A stretch of 43,805 nt of DNA from Zoogloea sp. (GTDB lineage Bacteria > Pseudomonadota > Gammaproteobacteria > Burkholderiales > Rhodocyclaceae), in NCBI GenBank assembly GCA_009026175.1, contig WBTZ01000024.1:1-43805 (forward strand). The letters are read 5' to 3'. Positions 34,990-43,679 of this stretch are shown one piece after another (position 1 is the stretch's first letter; each line of letters opens with the position of its first letter). The notes under the pieces are model-generated. The model was not told the DNA's origin and did no database searches. It saw only the letters and a program-made list of their open reading frames with translations. The position numbers were made by a program, and so were the translations under genes.

Positions 34990-36921
34990 CTAGACTTCGC
35001 CGCCCTGGATACGGCGATACAGGGTCGCGCGGCTGATTCCCAGGGCCTTCGCCGCCAGCCGGACATTGCCCCCGCATTCATCGAGGGCCCGGCGCATGGC
35101 CTCGCGCTCCAGGGATGCCAGCACGCCGGCCTGGCCTTCGCCGGGCGCCCTGCCCTCCGGCGCGACGGGCACCAGGACCGATCTGGGGAAATGCGCCACC
35201 CCGATCCGCTCCCCCACCGGCGCAATCGCGTGGGCATAGGTGATGGCGTTCCGGAACTCGCGGACATTGCCCGGCCACGGATAGGCGGCCAGCCGGTCCA
35301 GGGCCTCCGGCGAGAACTCGCGCCCGCCTTCCGACAGCCCGGCCAGGATCGAACGCGCCAGCTCTTTGAGATGGGGCCGCTGCCGCAGGGGCGACAGACT
35401 GAGTACGAAGGCGTTGATCCGGTAGTACAGGTCGCGGCGGAAACGCCCTTCACGGACGGCCTGCTCGATGTCCTGGTGGGTGGCGCAGACGAGCTGGAAA
35501 TCCACGCGCTGGGTCGTGCTGCCCCCCAGGCGGCTGACCTCCTTGCTCTCCAGCACGCGCAGCAGCCGGGCCTGCAGGTGCAGCGGCATGTCGCCGATCT
35601 CGTCAAGGAACAGGGTGCCACCGCTGGCCTGCTCGATCCGCCCTGCCGCGCCGCCACGCCGGGCGCCCGTGAAGGCCCCCTCCTCGTAGCCGAACAGCTC
35701 GCTCTCGATCAGGCTCTCGGGGATCGCCGCGCAGTTGATGGCCACGAAGGCGGCATCCCGGCTGGCGCTGCGCTCGTGCAGCGCCCGTGCCACGACATCC
35801 TTGCCGGTGCCCGTCTCGCCCAGCACCAGCACCGGCAGTCCGCTGTCCAGCGCCTTGAGCCCGATCTCCAGCTCGGCGTTGATGCGCCCATCGCCAAAAT
35901 CCGTGCTGACCTTGTCTGGCGGGGCCGCCGGCCTGAGCCTGCGTCCCCGGGTGGCGGCGGGCGCCGCCGTGGCAGGAGCAAGGGCGCTCGTCCCCGTGGC
36001 CTGCCGCTCGCGCTCCCACAGGGATGCATACATGCAGATCCCCGAGCGCAACTGCACGGGAATCGCCCCTCGTGCGCCCCGCAACAGGGTCAGCGTGGTG
36101 CCGAAGCGCCCTTCGAAGAGATCCTCGTACTGCAGCCCGACCCGGTAGGTCTCAACCCCCATGAAGCGCCGCGTCGCCTCGTTGGTCGCCAGGATCTCGC
36201 CGTCGTCGCCGAAGGCCAGCATCAGATCGGCCGAGGGCTCGGTGGACTGCGGCTGCCAGGCCAGGGTCACGATGGCCCTGGCCGGGATGCGGCGGAACAG
36301 CTCGTACTCGATGGCATGGGCGCAGCGGGTGACCAGGGACAGGGCGCCAAAGTCGGCATGGGACGATCCGCGGGTGATATCGACGGTGCCGATGAGCCCC
36401 CCACGGGGATCGACAATCGGCGCCGCAGCACAGTGGAACAGGCGGTTGGCGCTGAAGAAGTGCTCGGGCCCGAAGACCCGCACCGGGCGCCGCTCCTTCA
36501 GGGCGCAGGCCATGGCCGAGGTGCCGATGGCCCCCTCCGACAGATCCACGCCGGGACGGATGGCCTGGCGGATCTCCGGGTGCTGCTGCTCCAGCGCCCC
36601 ACCCACCGAGATCGCATAGCCGCGGCTGTCGGTGAGCAGCACCGCGTAACCGGCCCCGGCGATGGCCTTCTCCAGGTCGGCGATGGGCCCGGTGCCGGCC
36701 TCGAGCAGCATCTGGTTGCGCTGGACGAGTTCGCTGAGCCGCGAACGCCCCACCTGCTCGAACTCGATGACCTCGCTCTCGCTGCGGGCGGCGGCAATAC
36801 AGCGCGACCACGAGCGGTAGATGGCCGGATCGATCAGGCTCCCGTCTTCACGGCCATCATCGAAATACGCACGGCGCGCGGCAACGATACGCTCCATGGA
36901 TGCGGGGGCAAGCAGGCCCAT
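34990..36921 (-). CDS. AcoR-like sigma-54-dependent transcriptional activator
   Basis: The 643-residue enhancer-binding protein begins with an AcoR-type N-terminus ('[10 protein letters not shown]', '[14 protein letters not shown]'-like region) and a GAF domain (about 75-210, '[15 protein letters not shown]', '[19 protein letters not shown]'). A second PAS-like segment (about 230-300) follows. The AAA+ domain has Walker A GETGTGKD (368-375), the sigma-54 contact loop GAFTGA (415-420) and '[13 protein letters not shown]' Walker B. A Fis-type helix-turn-helix ('[20 protein letters not shown]') closes it. AcoR relatives activate alcohol, acetoin or aldehyde-utilisation operons. It lies downstream of, and co-directional with, a four-gene operon whose promoter matches the -24/-12 consensus. 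GAGGAGAC precedes the ATG. Confidence 0.95.
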   Translation of the reverse strand: MGLLAPASMERIVAARRAYFDDGREDGSLIDPAIYRSWSRCIAAARSESEVIEFEQVGRSRLSELVQRNQMLLEAGTGPIADLEKAIAGAGYAVLLTDSRGYAISVGGALEQQHPEIRQAIRPGVDLSEGAIGTSAMACALKERRPVRVFGPEHFFSANRLFHCAAAPIVDPRGGLIGTVDITRGSSHADFGALSLVTRCAHAIEYELFRRIPARAIVTLAWQPQSTEPSADLMLAFGDDGEILATNEATRRFMGVETYRVGLQYEDLFEGRFGTTLTLLRGARGAIPVQLRSGICMYASLWERERQATGTSALAPATAAPAATRGRRLRPAAPPDKVSTDFGDGRINAELEIGLKALDSGLPVLVLGETGTGKDVVARALHERSASRDAAFVAINCAAIPESLIESELFGYEEGAFTGARRGGAAGRIEQASGGTLFLDEIGDMPLHLQARLLRVLESKEVSRLGGSTTQRVDFQLVCATHQDIEQAVREGRFRRDLYYRINAFVLSLSPLRQRPHLKELARSILAGLSEGGREFSPEALDRLAAYPWPGNVREFRNAITYAHAIAPVGERIGVAHFPRSVLVPVAPEGRAPGEGQAGVLASLEREAMRRALDECGGNVRLAAKALGISRATLYRRIQGGEV

Positions 36922-37030
36922 GCGGTGTCTCCTCGGTGGTGCCGGTCTCGCCGGATTTTTATCAATAATACTTCAGAATCACGAGATTCCTGACCGCCTG
37001 ACTGAGGTAGCACGGCAGGCGCGAGCACAA

Positions 37031-37058
37031 CAAAAAAGGGCTACCGCAAGGTAGCCCA
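37031..37058 (-). terminator. Rho-independent terminator of the GMC/ALDH operon
   Basis: GGGCTACC (37038-37045) pairs perfectly with GGTAGCCC (37050-37057) over a 4-nt loop. The plus-strand A6 at 37032-37037 becomes a T6 run on the minus strand immediately after the stem. It lies 47 bp downstream of the aldehyde dehydrogenase stop, separating the operon from the AcoR-like gene. Confidence 0.88.
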
Positions 37059-37104
37059 AAGGGACTGCACGGGGAGGCCCGTGCCGGAGAGAACGCTTCA
37101 GCCG

Positions 37105-38568
37105 TCAGAACGGATACTGGATGCCCTTGTGGGAGACGCTGACCCACTGGGTCTGGGTGAACTCCTCGAAGTTGGCCGGGCCGCCGAAGCGCCCGCCGTT
37201 GCCGGACGCGCCCATGCCGCCGAAGGGAATGTGGAATTCGTTGTTCACGGTCTGGTCGTTGATATGGACCATTCCCGCGCGCAGCTTCGAAGCCAGCGCC
37301 GAGGCCCGCCCCATCGCGCTGCCATGCACGGCGGCGGCCAGGCCGTAGGGCGAGCGGTTGACCAGGGCGACCGCCTCTTCGTCCGTATCGAACACGGTGA
37401 CGGGCGCCACCGGCCCGAAGATCTCCTCGCTGAAGGCTGGCATCTCGGGCGTCACGTCGGCCAGCACCGTGGCCTCGAAGAACGGCCCCCTGCGCCGGCC
37501 ACCCGCGACAATGCGGGCGCCCAGGGCCACCGAGCGCTGCACGATGTCCTCCACCCGCTCGGCCTGGCGCAGGTTGATCAGCGGCCCCAGGTGCACCGGC
37601 TCGGTGGCCGGATTGCCCACCGCCAGCCGGGAGGCCCGCTCGGCGAGCAGGCCGATGTAGCGCTCGGCGGCGCCGCGCTGCACCAGGTGCCGGCCCGCCT
37701 GCATGCAGATCTGCCCCTGGTGCAGGAAAGCGCCCCAGGCGCCGCAGGACGAGGCCACCTCGAGATCCGCGTCATCCAGCACGACCAGCGGATTGTTGCC
37801 GCCCAGCTCCAGCGCCACCTTCTTGAGCATGCGCCCGCACACCTCGCCGATGCTGCGCCCGACCTGGGTCGAGCCGGTGAAGGAGATCATCTTCACGTCC
37901 GGGTGGGCGACCAGGTCGGCACCGGTCTGGGGGCCACCGGGCAGCACGTGGAAGACGCCCCGGGGCAGGCCCGCCGCCTCGAACACCTCGGCCAGCAGCA
38001 GGCCGCCGCAGACGGCGCTCTGCAGGTCCGGCTTGAGGACCACCGCGTTGCCCACGGCCAGGGCCGGCAGCACCGAACGCATGGACAGCAGGATCGGGAA
38101 GTTCCAGGGCGCGATCACCCCCACCACGCCGATCGGCAGGCGCTGGCAGTAGTTCATGCGGCCGGGCATGGCCGAGGGGTACACCTCACCGACGGGCTGC
38201 ATCGGCATGGCCGCAGCCATCTGCGCCTGCTCATACACGGCCTGGATCTCCCACTCCGCCTTGGCCGGGATGGAGCCGCATTCGCGGATGTTCCAGTGGT
38301 TGAATTCCGCGGCCCGCTCGCGGATCAGGCTGGCCACCCTGCGCAGCACCTCGGCGCGGCGGTCGAAGGACCAGCCTGCCCATTCGGCCTGGGCCTGGCG
38401 GGCGATCTCCACCGAGGCCGCCACATCGGCCGTGTCGGCGGTGGCCAGCATGGCCAGGGTTGCGCCGGTGGCCGCTTCGCGGGCCGGCACGCTGTCGCCG
38501 CGGCCCGGCAGCCATTCGCCCGTGAACAGCCGGTTTTCCCAGTTACGACCGGAAGTCGAAGTCATCAT
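37105..38568 (-). CDS. Benzaldehyde/vanillin-type aldehyde dehydrogenase
   Basis: The 487-residue NAD(P)-dependent ALDH has N156 in 'VIAPWNFPILLSMRSVLPALAVGNAVVLKP', 'FTGSTQVGRSIGE', general base E254 ('LELGGNNP') and catalytic C288 ('HQGQICMQAGR'). 'GEIFGPVAPV'-like sequence and a C-terminal 'PFGGMGASGNGGRFGG' are also present. The pattern is closest to the benzaldehyde/vanillin/salicylaldehyde dehydrogenases. It is last of a four-gene operon, 11 bp after the GMC oxidoreductase, and probably oxidises the aldehyde that enzyme forms. Two adjacent ATGs (38568, 38565) follow an AGGAGA site; either may be the start. An intrinsic terminator follows. Confidence 0.93.
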   Translation of the reverse strand: MMTSTSGRNWENRLFTGEWLPGRGDSVPAREAATGATLAMLATADTADVAASVEIARQAQAEWAGWSFDRRAEVLRRVASLIRERAAEFNHWNIRECGSIPAKAEWEIQAVYEQAQMAAAMPMQPVGEVYPSAMPGRMNYCQRLPIGVVGVIAPWNFPILLSMRSVLPALAVGNAVVLKPDLQSAVCGGLLLAEVFEAAGLPRGVFHVLPGGPQTGADLVAHPDVKMISFTGSTQVGRSIGEVCGRMLKKVALELGGNNPLVVLDDADLEVASSCGAWGAFLHQGQICMQAGRHLVQRGAAERYIGLLAERASRLAVGNPATEPVHLGPLINLRQAERVEDIVQRSVALGARIVAGGRRRGPFFEATVLADVTPEMPAFSEEIFGPVAPVTVFDTDEEAVALVNRSPYGLAAAVHGSAMGRASALASKLRAGMVHINDQTVNNEFHIPFGGMGASGNGGRFGGPANFEEFTQTQWVSVSHKGIQYPF

Positions 38569-38579
38569 GCATTCTCCTG

Positions 38580-40142
38580 TCAGGCGTGAGCCTTGTTGAT
38601 CTGATCGCTGATGTAGGTGGCCAGCGCATACACCGTCTCCGACGGGTTGTAGCCGATGGAAGTCGGCAACAGGCTGGCATCCATGACATACAGGTTCTTC
38701 ACGTCGTGGGTCTCGCCGCGCGGATTGACCACCGTCCGCGTCGGGTCGGCCCCCATGCGGCAGCTGCCCTGGGGATGGAAGGAGGTGTAGCGGTAGCGCG
38801 CCGGTTCGTTCTTCAGCCCGTCGATGACCGCATCGACCTGCTTCACGCTGTCGATCACCTGCTTCTGCGAGGTCGGCACATGCACCCGTCGGGCGCCGGC
38901 CGCGAAGAGGATGCGCGCATTGGTCTTGAGGCCCGCCTTCATGGCCTCGAAGTCCTGGTCGTCCACCTCGTAGTGGATCTGCTTGGCCCCATCCTTCCAG
39001 CTCACCTCGCCCACGTTCTTGTCGTGGATGAGGGTGATCAGGCGCATGGTGTTGCGGTAGCGGCTCATGTAGGACATGTAGGCCTTGCCGGTGCCCGGCT
39101 CGACCTGGAAGCTCGCCTCCACCGGGTCCTGCACTGCGTTGAGCAGCAGGTAGCCGCCCTCCTCCGGCAAGGTCCAGCGATCCACGTACAGGGAATGGGT
39201 GGCGCCATGGAAGTCATCCACATGCTTGTCGAACTCGGCGGTCAGCGACAGCGTCGGGTGGCAGGCGAAGTTCTTCCCCACCTGCCCGCTGGAGTTGGCC
39301 AGCCCGCTGCGCAACAGCAGCACCGGCGTCTGCACCGGGCCGGCGGCCAGGATCACGATCGGCGCATCGACCCGCAGGTCGGCCTTCTTCCTGCCGCTGG
39401 CCGGGTCGATCACCTCGGCCAGCACGCCGCTCGCCACGCCCTTGTCGGCGAGCACCTGCACCACCCGGGTGTCGGCGTGGATGGTGGCGCCCTTCTCGAC
39501 AGCCCACGGCAGGTAGGTGACCAGCATCGACTGCTTGCGGTCGGACACGCAGCCGGCGAAGCAGAAGCCGGTGAGGCCACAGTTCTTCACGTTGCGCCTG
39601 GCCACCCCCGCCGGGATGCCGAGCTTCTTGAGCCCCTTGTTGATGATCTCGGCGCCGGGACTGGTCTCGTGGCGGGCGTTCTGCTGGATCTGCAGGTTGC
39701 GCTCGACCTTCTCAAAATACGGCGCCATGACGGCCGGGGTGAGATTGGTGAGGCCGTATTCCCGCGCCCACAGGTCCAGGTAGTAATCCGGCGTGCGGAA
39801 GCACAGGGCCGCGTTGACCACCGTCGAGCCGCCCACGCAGGCCCCCTGCAGGATGGAGATGTCGCCATGGGTGTTGGATTGGCCGCCGTGGTCCTGGTAC
39901 AGGGTGCCCATGGCGATCGCCATCATCTCGGAGAATTTCTCCGAAGGCACATAGGGCCCGGCCTCCAGGACGATGACCTTCTTTCCCTTCGATGCCAGCT
40001 CGTAGGCCGCAATGGCGCCGCCGGCGCCGGAACCGACGATGACCGCATCGGCCTTGAGCTCGATCCGGCTTCCGGAGATGTCGCTGGCCTGGGTGACCTT
40101 GAGGCCGTGGGTGGCCGGCTGAATCGTGATTTTCTTGTCCAT
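38580..40142 (-). CDS. GMC-family FAD oxidoreductase with Cys-X5-Cys-X3-Cys motif (FAD-GDH alpha-like)
   Basis: The 520-residue GMC flavoprotein has the dinucleotide motif 'VIVGSGAGGAIAAYELA' (34-50), 'LQGACVGGSTVVNAALCFRTP', and the C-terminal 'SFHPQGSCRMG' (catalytic H456) and 'GYNPSETVYALATYI' (N499). Cysteines C188, C194 and C198 form C-X5-C-X3-C, the same spacing as the [3Fe-4S] ligands I recall for the catalytic subunit of bacterial FAD-dependent glucose dehydrogenase. It is preceded by a small Tat-exported subunit gene. It likely oxidises an alcohol or polyol in the periplasm as a complex. No cytochrome c subunit gene follows; an ALDH gene does. The start at 40142 is supported by GGAGAGAC upstream. 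Confidence 0.93.
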   Translation of the reverse strand: MDKKITIQPATHGLKVTQASDISGSRIELKADAVIVGSGAGGAIAAYELASKGKKVIVLEAGPYVPSEKFSEMMAIAMGTLYQDHGGQSNTHGDISILQGACVGGSTVVNAALCFRTPDYYLDLWAREYGLTNLTPAVMAPYFEKVERNLQIQQNARHETSPGAEIINKGLKKLGIPAGVARRNVKNCGLTGFCFAGCVSDRKQSMLVTYLPWAVEKGATIHADTRVVQVLADKGVASGVLAEVIDPASGRKKADLRVDAPIVILAAGPVQTPVLLLRSGLANSSGQVGKNFACHPTLSLTAEFDKHVDDFHGATHSLYVDRWTLPEEGGYLLLNAVQDPVEASFQVEPGTGKAYMSYMSRYRNTMRLITLIHDKNVGEVSWKDGAKQIHYEVDDQDFEAMKAGLKTNARILFAAGARRVHVPTSQKQVIDSVKQVDAVIDGLKNEPARYRYTSFHPQGSCRMGADPTRTVVNPRGETHDVKNLYVMDASLLPTSIGYNPSETVYALATYISDQINKAHA

Positions 40143-40155
40143 CTGTCTCTCCGCC

Positions 40156-40764
40156 TCAAACCTTGGGCATGGGTGCATTGCCGAGGGATTGCAGGCCCCA
40201 GCGCCTCGAAACCGGGCCGTCGTAGCCCAGCGGCCCCCAGGTGGGCGGATTGGCCCAGTAGGCCAGGCCCACGAGCTTCTTCAGCCCCACCGCCAGCGCC
40301 CGCTGGGGCACTTCGCGGGAATCGGCCCAGGCATCGAGAAAGGCCCGCGCCCGGGCGTCGTCGAGGTCCACGAAGCGCTTGCCGAACTGCCCCTGCGGGC
40401 CATCGTTGAAGTAGGCGATGCCGCCCTTCAGGCCGGCGAGGATGTGCGGCTCCATGGTCGCCAGCAGCGCCGCGTCCAGGGTCTGCAGCACGGGCACGTC
40501 CTTCACCGGCACCAGCTTCGTGCCGTCGGTCGCCAGCACCACCTCCACCAGGCGGCGGAACACCGCGTACTCCGCTTCGGACATGTGGCCGATGCCCGGC
40601 GGCATGGCGGCCAGGGCATTGAGGGGAGAGATCACGCCGCCGGCCAGCGCCAGGCCCGCCGCAATACTGCTGAACTTCAGGAAATCCCGGCGCCCCAGGC
40701 TCTGGATATGGGACATGGCCTGAAGCGCGTCCGGCCCCAGGCTCTTCTGATTTGGGTTTCTCAC
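40156..40764 (-). CDS. Gluconate 2-dehydrogenase subunit 3-family protein (Tat-exported small subunit)
   Basis: The 202-residue protein starts at a GTG with AGGAG about ten bases upstream. It carries a canonical twin-arginine signal 'GRRDFLKFSSIAAGLALAGG' (R25-R26). The mature part ('EYAVFRRLVEVVLATDGTKLVPV' and 'PQGQFGKRFVDLDDARARAFLDAWADS') matches the small hitch-hiker subunit that escorts GMC dehydrogenases to the periplasm. It ends 13 bp before the GMC gene, fitting a gamma/alpha pair. It provides the Tat signal that the GMC subunit lacks. A later in-frame ATG (40716) still includes the Tat motif but has no ribosome-binding site. Confidence 0.9.
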   Translation of the reverse strand: MRNPNQKSLGPDALQAMSHIQSLGRRDFLKFSSIAAGLALAGGVISPLNALAAMPPGIGHMSEAEYAVFRRLVEVVLATDGTKLVPVKDVPVLQTLDAALLATMEPHILAGLKGGIAYFNDGPQGQFGKRFVDLDDARARAFLDAWADSREVPQRALAVGLKKLVGLAYWANPPTWGPLGYDGPVSRRWGLQSLGNAPMPKV

Positions 40765-40807
40765 TTAGGTGTGCTCCTGTTGGGTTCTCGGAGGGACCAG
40801 GCCATCA

Positions 40808-41695
40808 TCAGAAGACCTTGACCACCCGGAGATTGAGCCGGGAGGACTCCTTCCAGCCGTTCTCGATGTTCAAGGACTGCCCGCCCTGGACCTGCAGCTG
40901 GAGATCCGGCGCAACGAAGGTGGCGAAAGTGGCCAGCAGCCGGTTGTTGTTCATGCGGTCATGCTGGGCCACGCCATTCAGCTTCGTTTCGCCGCCGATG
41001 TCGTGGAAGTACGAGAGCGCCAGGTGGGTCTGCGGTGACACAAGGTAGCGCAGGTGGGCCTGGGCACTATGGCTGCCGTCCTGCTTAAGGGTTTGCCCGG
41101 CGTAGTTGTCGTTCTTGCCATACACCGCGGTCTCGAGAATGAAGTCGAGCATGAAGCTGTCGCCCAGGGCCGTCACATAGCCGGCGTGGAAGATCCCCTT
41201 CCAGCGGTTCTGGCCGATATTGACCCCGCCCTTGCGGGCCTCGTAGTTGCCGACCGGCACCGAGGCAAAGGCCGACACGCCGAACCACTGCTTCCGTTCC
41301 GGCTGATTGACCAGCCACAGGGTGCCGCCCAGCATCGGGTCGCCCACGCCACTGGACGATTCGGACGCCGGCTCCTTGAGGGACACGGACCCGAAGGGCA
41401 CGATGATCTGGGGGTCGATGACGTAATCACCGACCTTGGTGAAATGCACGTAACGCAGCAGACCGATATCGGTCTTCAGCTTGAAGGGGCCCGGCACCCG
41501 GTCGCCGCCCGAATAGAAGGCATTACGCTCGGTGTGCTGGTAATACACGATGCCCAGGTCGATACCGGGAGGAAGGGCTGCATAGTCGCCCGGATCGGTG
41601 GCGATCTCGGCCGCAGCGGCCATTCCGGAAAGGGCGCAGGACAGGCCGATGAGGGCGAGCCGGGGCGCCAGGGCCTTGCCGCTTTTCAGCTTCAT
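40808..41695 (-). CDS. Outer-membrane barrel of the phenol MetA-pathway transporter family
   Basis: The 295-residue protein has a signal peptide (about 1-28, 'GLSCALSGMAAAAE') followed by regular beta-strand pattern and a C-terminal phenylalanine ('SRLNLRVVKVF'). 'IATDPGDYAALPPGIDLGIVYYQHTERN' at the start of the mature part is characteristic of the family (PF13557-like) that sits in aromatic-degradation operons and is thought to import hydrophobic substrates. It is the first gene of the sigma-54 operon, with a GAGGAGAC ribosome-binding site and a predicted leader of about 44 nt. It likely admits the alcohol substrate of the GMC enzyme. Confidence 0.88.
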   Translation of the reverse strand: MKLKSGKALAPRLALIGLSCALSGMAAAAEIATDPGDYAALPPGIDLGIVYYQHTERNAFYSGGDRVPGPFKLKTDIGLLRYVHFTKVGDYVIDPQIIVPFGSVSLKEPASESSSGVGDPMLGGTLWLVNQPERKQWFGVSAFASVPVGNYEARKGGVNIGQNRWKGIFHAGYVTALGDSFMLDFILETAVYGKNDNYAGQTLKQDGSHSAQAHLRYLVSPQTHLALSYFHDIGGETKLNGVAQHDRMNNNRLLATFATFVAPDLQLQVQGGQSLNIENGWKESSRLNLRVVKVF

Positions 41696-41749
41696 GGATT
41701 TGTCTCCTCGTATTTTTGGAGTTCGGACAGGAACAGCAGGAACAGGGAT

Positions 41750-41766
41750 GGCAAAAAGCATTCCAA
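41750..41766 (-). promoter_or_regulatory. Sigma-54 (-24/-12) promoter of the GMC/ALDH operon
   Basis: On the minus strand the sequence reads TTGGAATGCTTTTTGCC from 41766 to 41750. The -24 GG (41764-41763) and the -12 GC (41752-41751) are separated by exactly 10 nt, as in the RpoN consensus TGGCAC-N5-TTGC. The predicted start of transcription near 41739 leaves about 44 nt to the first ATG. An AcoR-like sigma-54 activator is encoded in the same locus. Confidence 0.75.
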
Positions 41767-41882
41767 CCCCTGACATCGGCAATCAGCTCAATCCAAACCC
41801 TTACGAATCAATAACTTGACAAATCCACTCAAAATGCGGCGGGCGGAATCCCGGCGCCGGCCTTTTCTTTATGAAACCGACA

Positions 41883-41897
41883 GTCTCACTTTGAGAC
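41883..41897. promoter_or_regulatory. Candidate upstream activating sequence for the AcoR-like activator
   Basis: GTCTCACTTTGAGAC is an inverted repeat of 6-bp arms (GTCTCA/TGAGAC) with a 3-nt spacer, about 125 bp upstream of the -24 element. That is the normal distance for an enhancer site bound by a Fis-type helix-turn-helix activator. Only one such site is visible. Confidence 0.55.
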
Positions 41898-41940
41898 GGC
41901 AGCCCCCCGGAGCAGGCGACGAATGGCTCCCCGAGGGCGG

Positions 41941-41962
41941 TCAATTCATGTATCAATTCATG
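41941..41962. repeat. Tandem TCAATTCATG direct repeat
   Basis: TCAATTCATG occurs at 41941-41950 and again at 41953-41962 with a 2-bp spacer. It is an A/T-rich island in the divergent region about 280 bp upstream of the chemotaxis-like gene; it may be a second protein-binding site. Confidence 0.4.
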
Positions 41963-42238
41963 GAATGATGCGCGGACATCAATCCTGAAAGACCTTTTCA
42001 TCCGCGACCCGATCCCGTTCTGCGACCACCGGCAGCCTCGCCCATGCTCTCGGCATGATTTCGGGATGAGGAACCGGCCGGAGGCATCGCCGGGGCAAGC
42101 CGAGCGGTACAGGATTTGCCGGCGCAATACATTTCTGGAAAAATCATCCGGCCAGACTTACCCAACCGGCATTGTCCGATCATTGCTGCCGATATAACAA
42201 GAAGACTCACCACCACCGCCACCACACACATACGAGAC

Positions 42239-43117
42239 ATGAAAATGGATATCGCCATCGTCATTGGAGTCATAGGCTTCATTCTTGCCGCCGGTCTCCT
42301 GTACCGGATCCACCAGCTTCAGACCCGCATCAGCGAAGGAGCACGGCAACTCTCGGAAGCGAGGGCACGTGAAGATTCGCTGCAGGACACGGTGAGGGAA
42401 CTCAGGGCCGCCAGCGAGAACCAGCCCGCCCTCCAGGCCCACGTCCCCGCCGGCATCCCGGAGATGCTCGGCCCCCTCGCCCAGGCCCAGGCGCTCTCCG
42501 ATGCGCTGACCACCACCGTGGACCAGGCCCTGGCCGACATGGACACGGCCAACACCCTGGCCCGAGCCAGCGGGCAACGGGTCATGGACGGCTACCAGCT
42601 CATGCAGAAGGCCAACGGCGAGATCGCCAGGCTGGGGAGCAGCCTCGACCGCGCCCGGGCTGATCTCGAGGTGCTGGCCAGCCAGTCCGCGAAGATCAAC
42701 AACCTTGTCTCATCCATCACCCAGATTTCCGAGCAGACCAACCTGCTGGCCCTCAACGCCGCCATCGAGGCCGCCCGGGCCGGTGAAGCCGGGCGGGGTT
42801 TTGCGGTGGTGGCCGACGAGGTGCGCAAGCTCGCCGAGCAGGCACGCAAGGCCAGCGAACAGATCGGACAGATCGCCGGCCAGCTCACCGCCACCTCAAG
42901 CGATGCGGCCGGTGCCATGAAGGACACCGACTCAGTCGTTCAGTCGGGCCTTGCCGTGGCCTCCAGCGCCCAATCCGCGATGGAAGATATCCAGTCCGGC
43001 GCCAAGCGGCGCATTGAAGTGATCAGCCAGATCACCGCGGGGATCAATCAACAGAAGGCGCTGGGCCATCAGATCAAGGAAACGCTCGACCAGATCCGGG
43101 ACCTCACCGCCCGGTAA
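42239..43117 (+). CDS. Minimal membrane-anchored methyl-accepting chemotaxis-type protein
   Basis: The 292-residue protein has one N-terminal membrane helix (about residues 4-23, '[20 protein letters not shown]'), a coiled-coil segment and an MCP signalling domain. The hairpin tip reads '[39 protein letters not shown]', which is canonical. There is no periplasmic ligand domain and no recognisable HAMP. It may sense something in or near the membrane or work with a partner. The start could be the ATG at 42239 or 42245; neither has a strong ribosome-binding site. An upstream in-frame start at 42116 would add a polar stretch with no domain. Confidence 0.88.
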   Translation: MKMDIAIVIGVIGFILAAGLLYRIHQLQTRISEGARQLSEARAREDSLQDTVRELRAASENQPALQAHVPAGIPEMLGPLAQAQALSDALTTTVDQALADMDTANTLARASGQRVMDGYQLMQKANGEIARLGSSLDRARADLEVLASQSAKINNLVSSITQISEQTNLLALNAAIEAARAGEAGRGFAVVADEVRKLAEQARKASEQIGQIAGQLTATSSDAAGAMKDTDSVVQSGLAVASSAQSAMEDIQSGAKRRIEVISQITAGINQQKALGHQIKETLDQIRDLTAR

Positions 43118-43271
43118 GGAGACGGGCGTCAGACCAATCCCACATTTCATTCGGATCAGACCGACTGCCCGCCTGGGACACAGCGGCTAGATTGAAGCCA
43201 TGCAGACCCCTGCATGACAGGAGACTCCCTCCAGAGCCCTGTGACGACAATCATTCCCAAGGAGAGCAGTC

Positions 43272-43475
43272 ATGAACCGCGACATCATCGAAGGCAACTG
43301 GAAGCAACTCAAGGGCAAGCTCAAGGAACAGTGGGGCAAGCTCACCGACGACGACCTGGACATCATCGAGGGCAAGCGCGAAGTCCTCGCCGGCAGGCTC
43401 CAGGAGCGCTACGGCATCACCAGGGATGAGGCAGAGAAGTACGTCAAGGATTGGGAAGAGAAGCACGACGCCTGA
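43272..43475 (+). CDS. CsbD-family stress-response protein
   Basis: This 67-residue hydrophilic protein reads '[34 protein letters not shown]' at the start and '[19 protein letters not shown]' at the end, an archetypal CsbD sequence. CsbD proteins are small, charged, helical proteins induced by general stress; molecular function is unknown. A strong AAGGAG site precedes the ATG. It lies 34 bp upstream of a DUF1328 gene, a frequent pairing. Confidence 0.94.
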   Translation: MNRDIIEGNWKQLKGKLKEQWGKLTDDDLDIIEGKREVLAGRLQERYGITRDEAEKYVKDWEEKHDA

Positions 43476-43509
43476 TCCCGTCCTCCATCCCCTGTGAAGG
43501 AGCAAGAAA

Positions 43510-43677
43510 ATGCTGCACTACGCCGTCGTCTTCTTCGTGATCGCCCTGATTGCCGCGGTTTTCGGCTTCGGAGGAATTGCAGCCGGTGCGGTGGAGATCG
43601 CAAAGATCCTGTTCTTTGTTTTCCTCATCCTTGCGGTGCTCAGCTTCATCATCAACGCGCTACGCGGCAAGAGCTGA
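43510..43677 (+). CDS. DUF1328 small membrane protein (YtjA-like)
   Basis: The 55-residue protein starts '[22 protein letters not shown]' and continues '[25 protein letters not shown]': two membrane helices separated by a Gly/Ala turn. This is the DUF1328/YtjA family. A GAAGGAG ribosome-binding site lies just upstream. It is the second gene after csbD, probably in the same stress-responsive transcript. Function is unknown. Confidence 0.9.
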   Translation: MLHYAVVFFVIALIAAVFGFGGIAAGAVEIAKILFFVFLILAVLSFIINALRGKS

Positions 43678-43679
43678 GC

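Larger units (their letters stand above)
41696..42238. other. 543-bp divergent intergenic region
   Basis: This region separates the minus-strand GMC operon from the plus-strand chemotaxis-like gene. It contains the sigma-54 promoter, the GTCTCA palindrome and a 10-bp direct repeat at 41941-41962. An open minus-strand frame of about 108 codons lies here but has no ribosome-binding site or recognisable domain, so I treat the rest as regulatory. Confidence 0.5.

Noticed and set aside
41801-42127. A 108-codon minus-strand frame in the divergent intergenic region.
   Set aside because: No ribosome-binding site or recognisable domain, and it overlaps the upstream activating palindrome.
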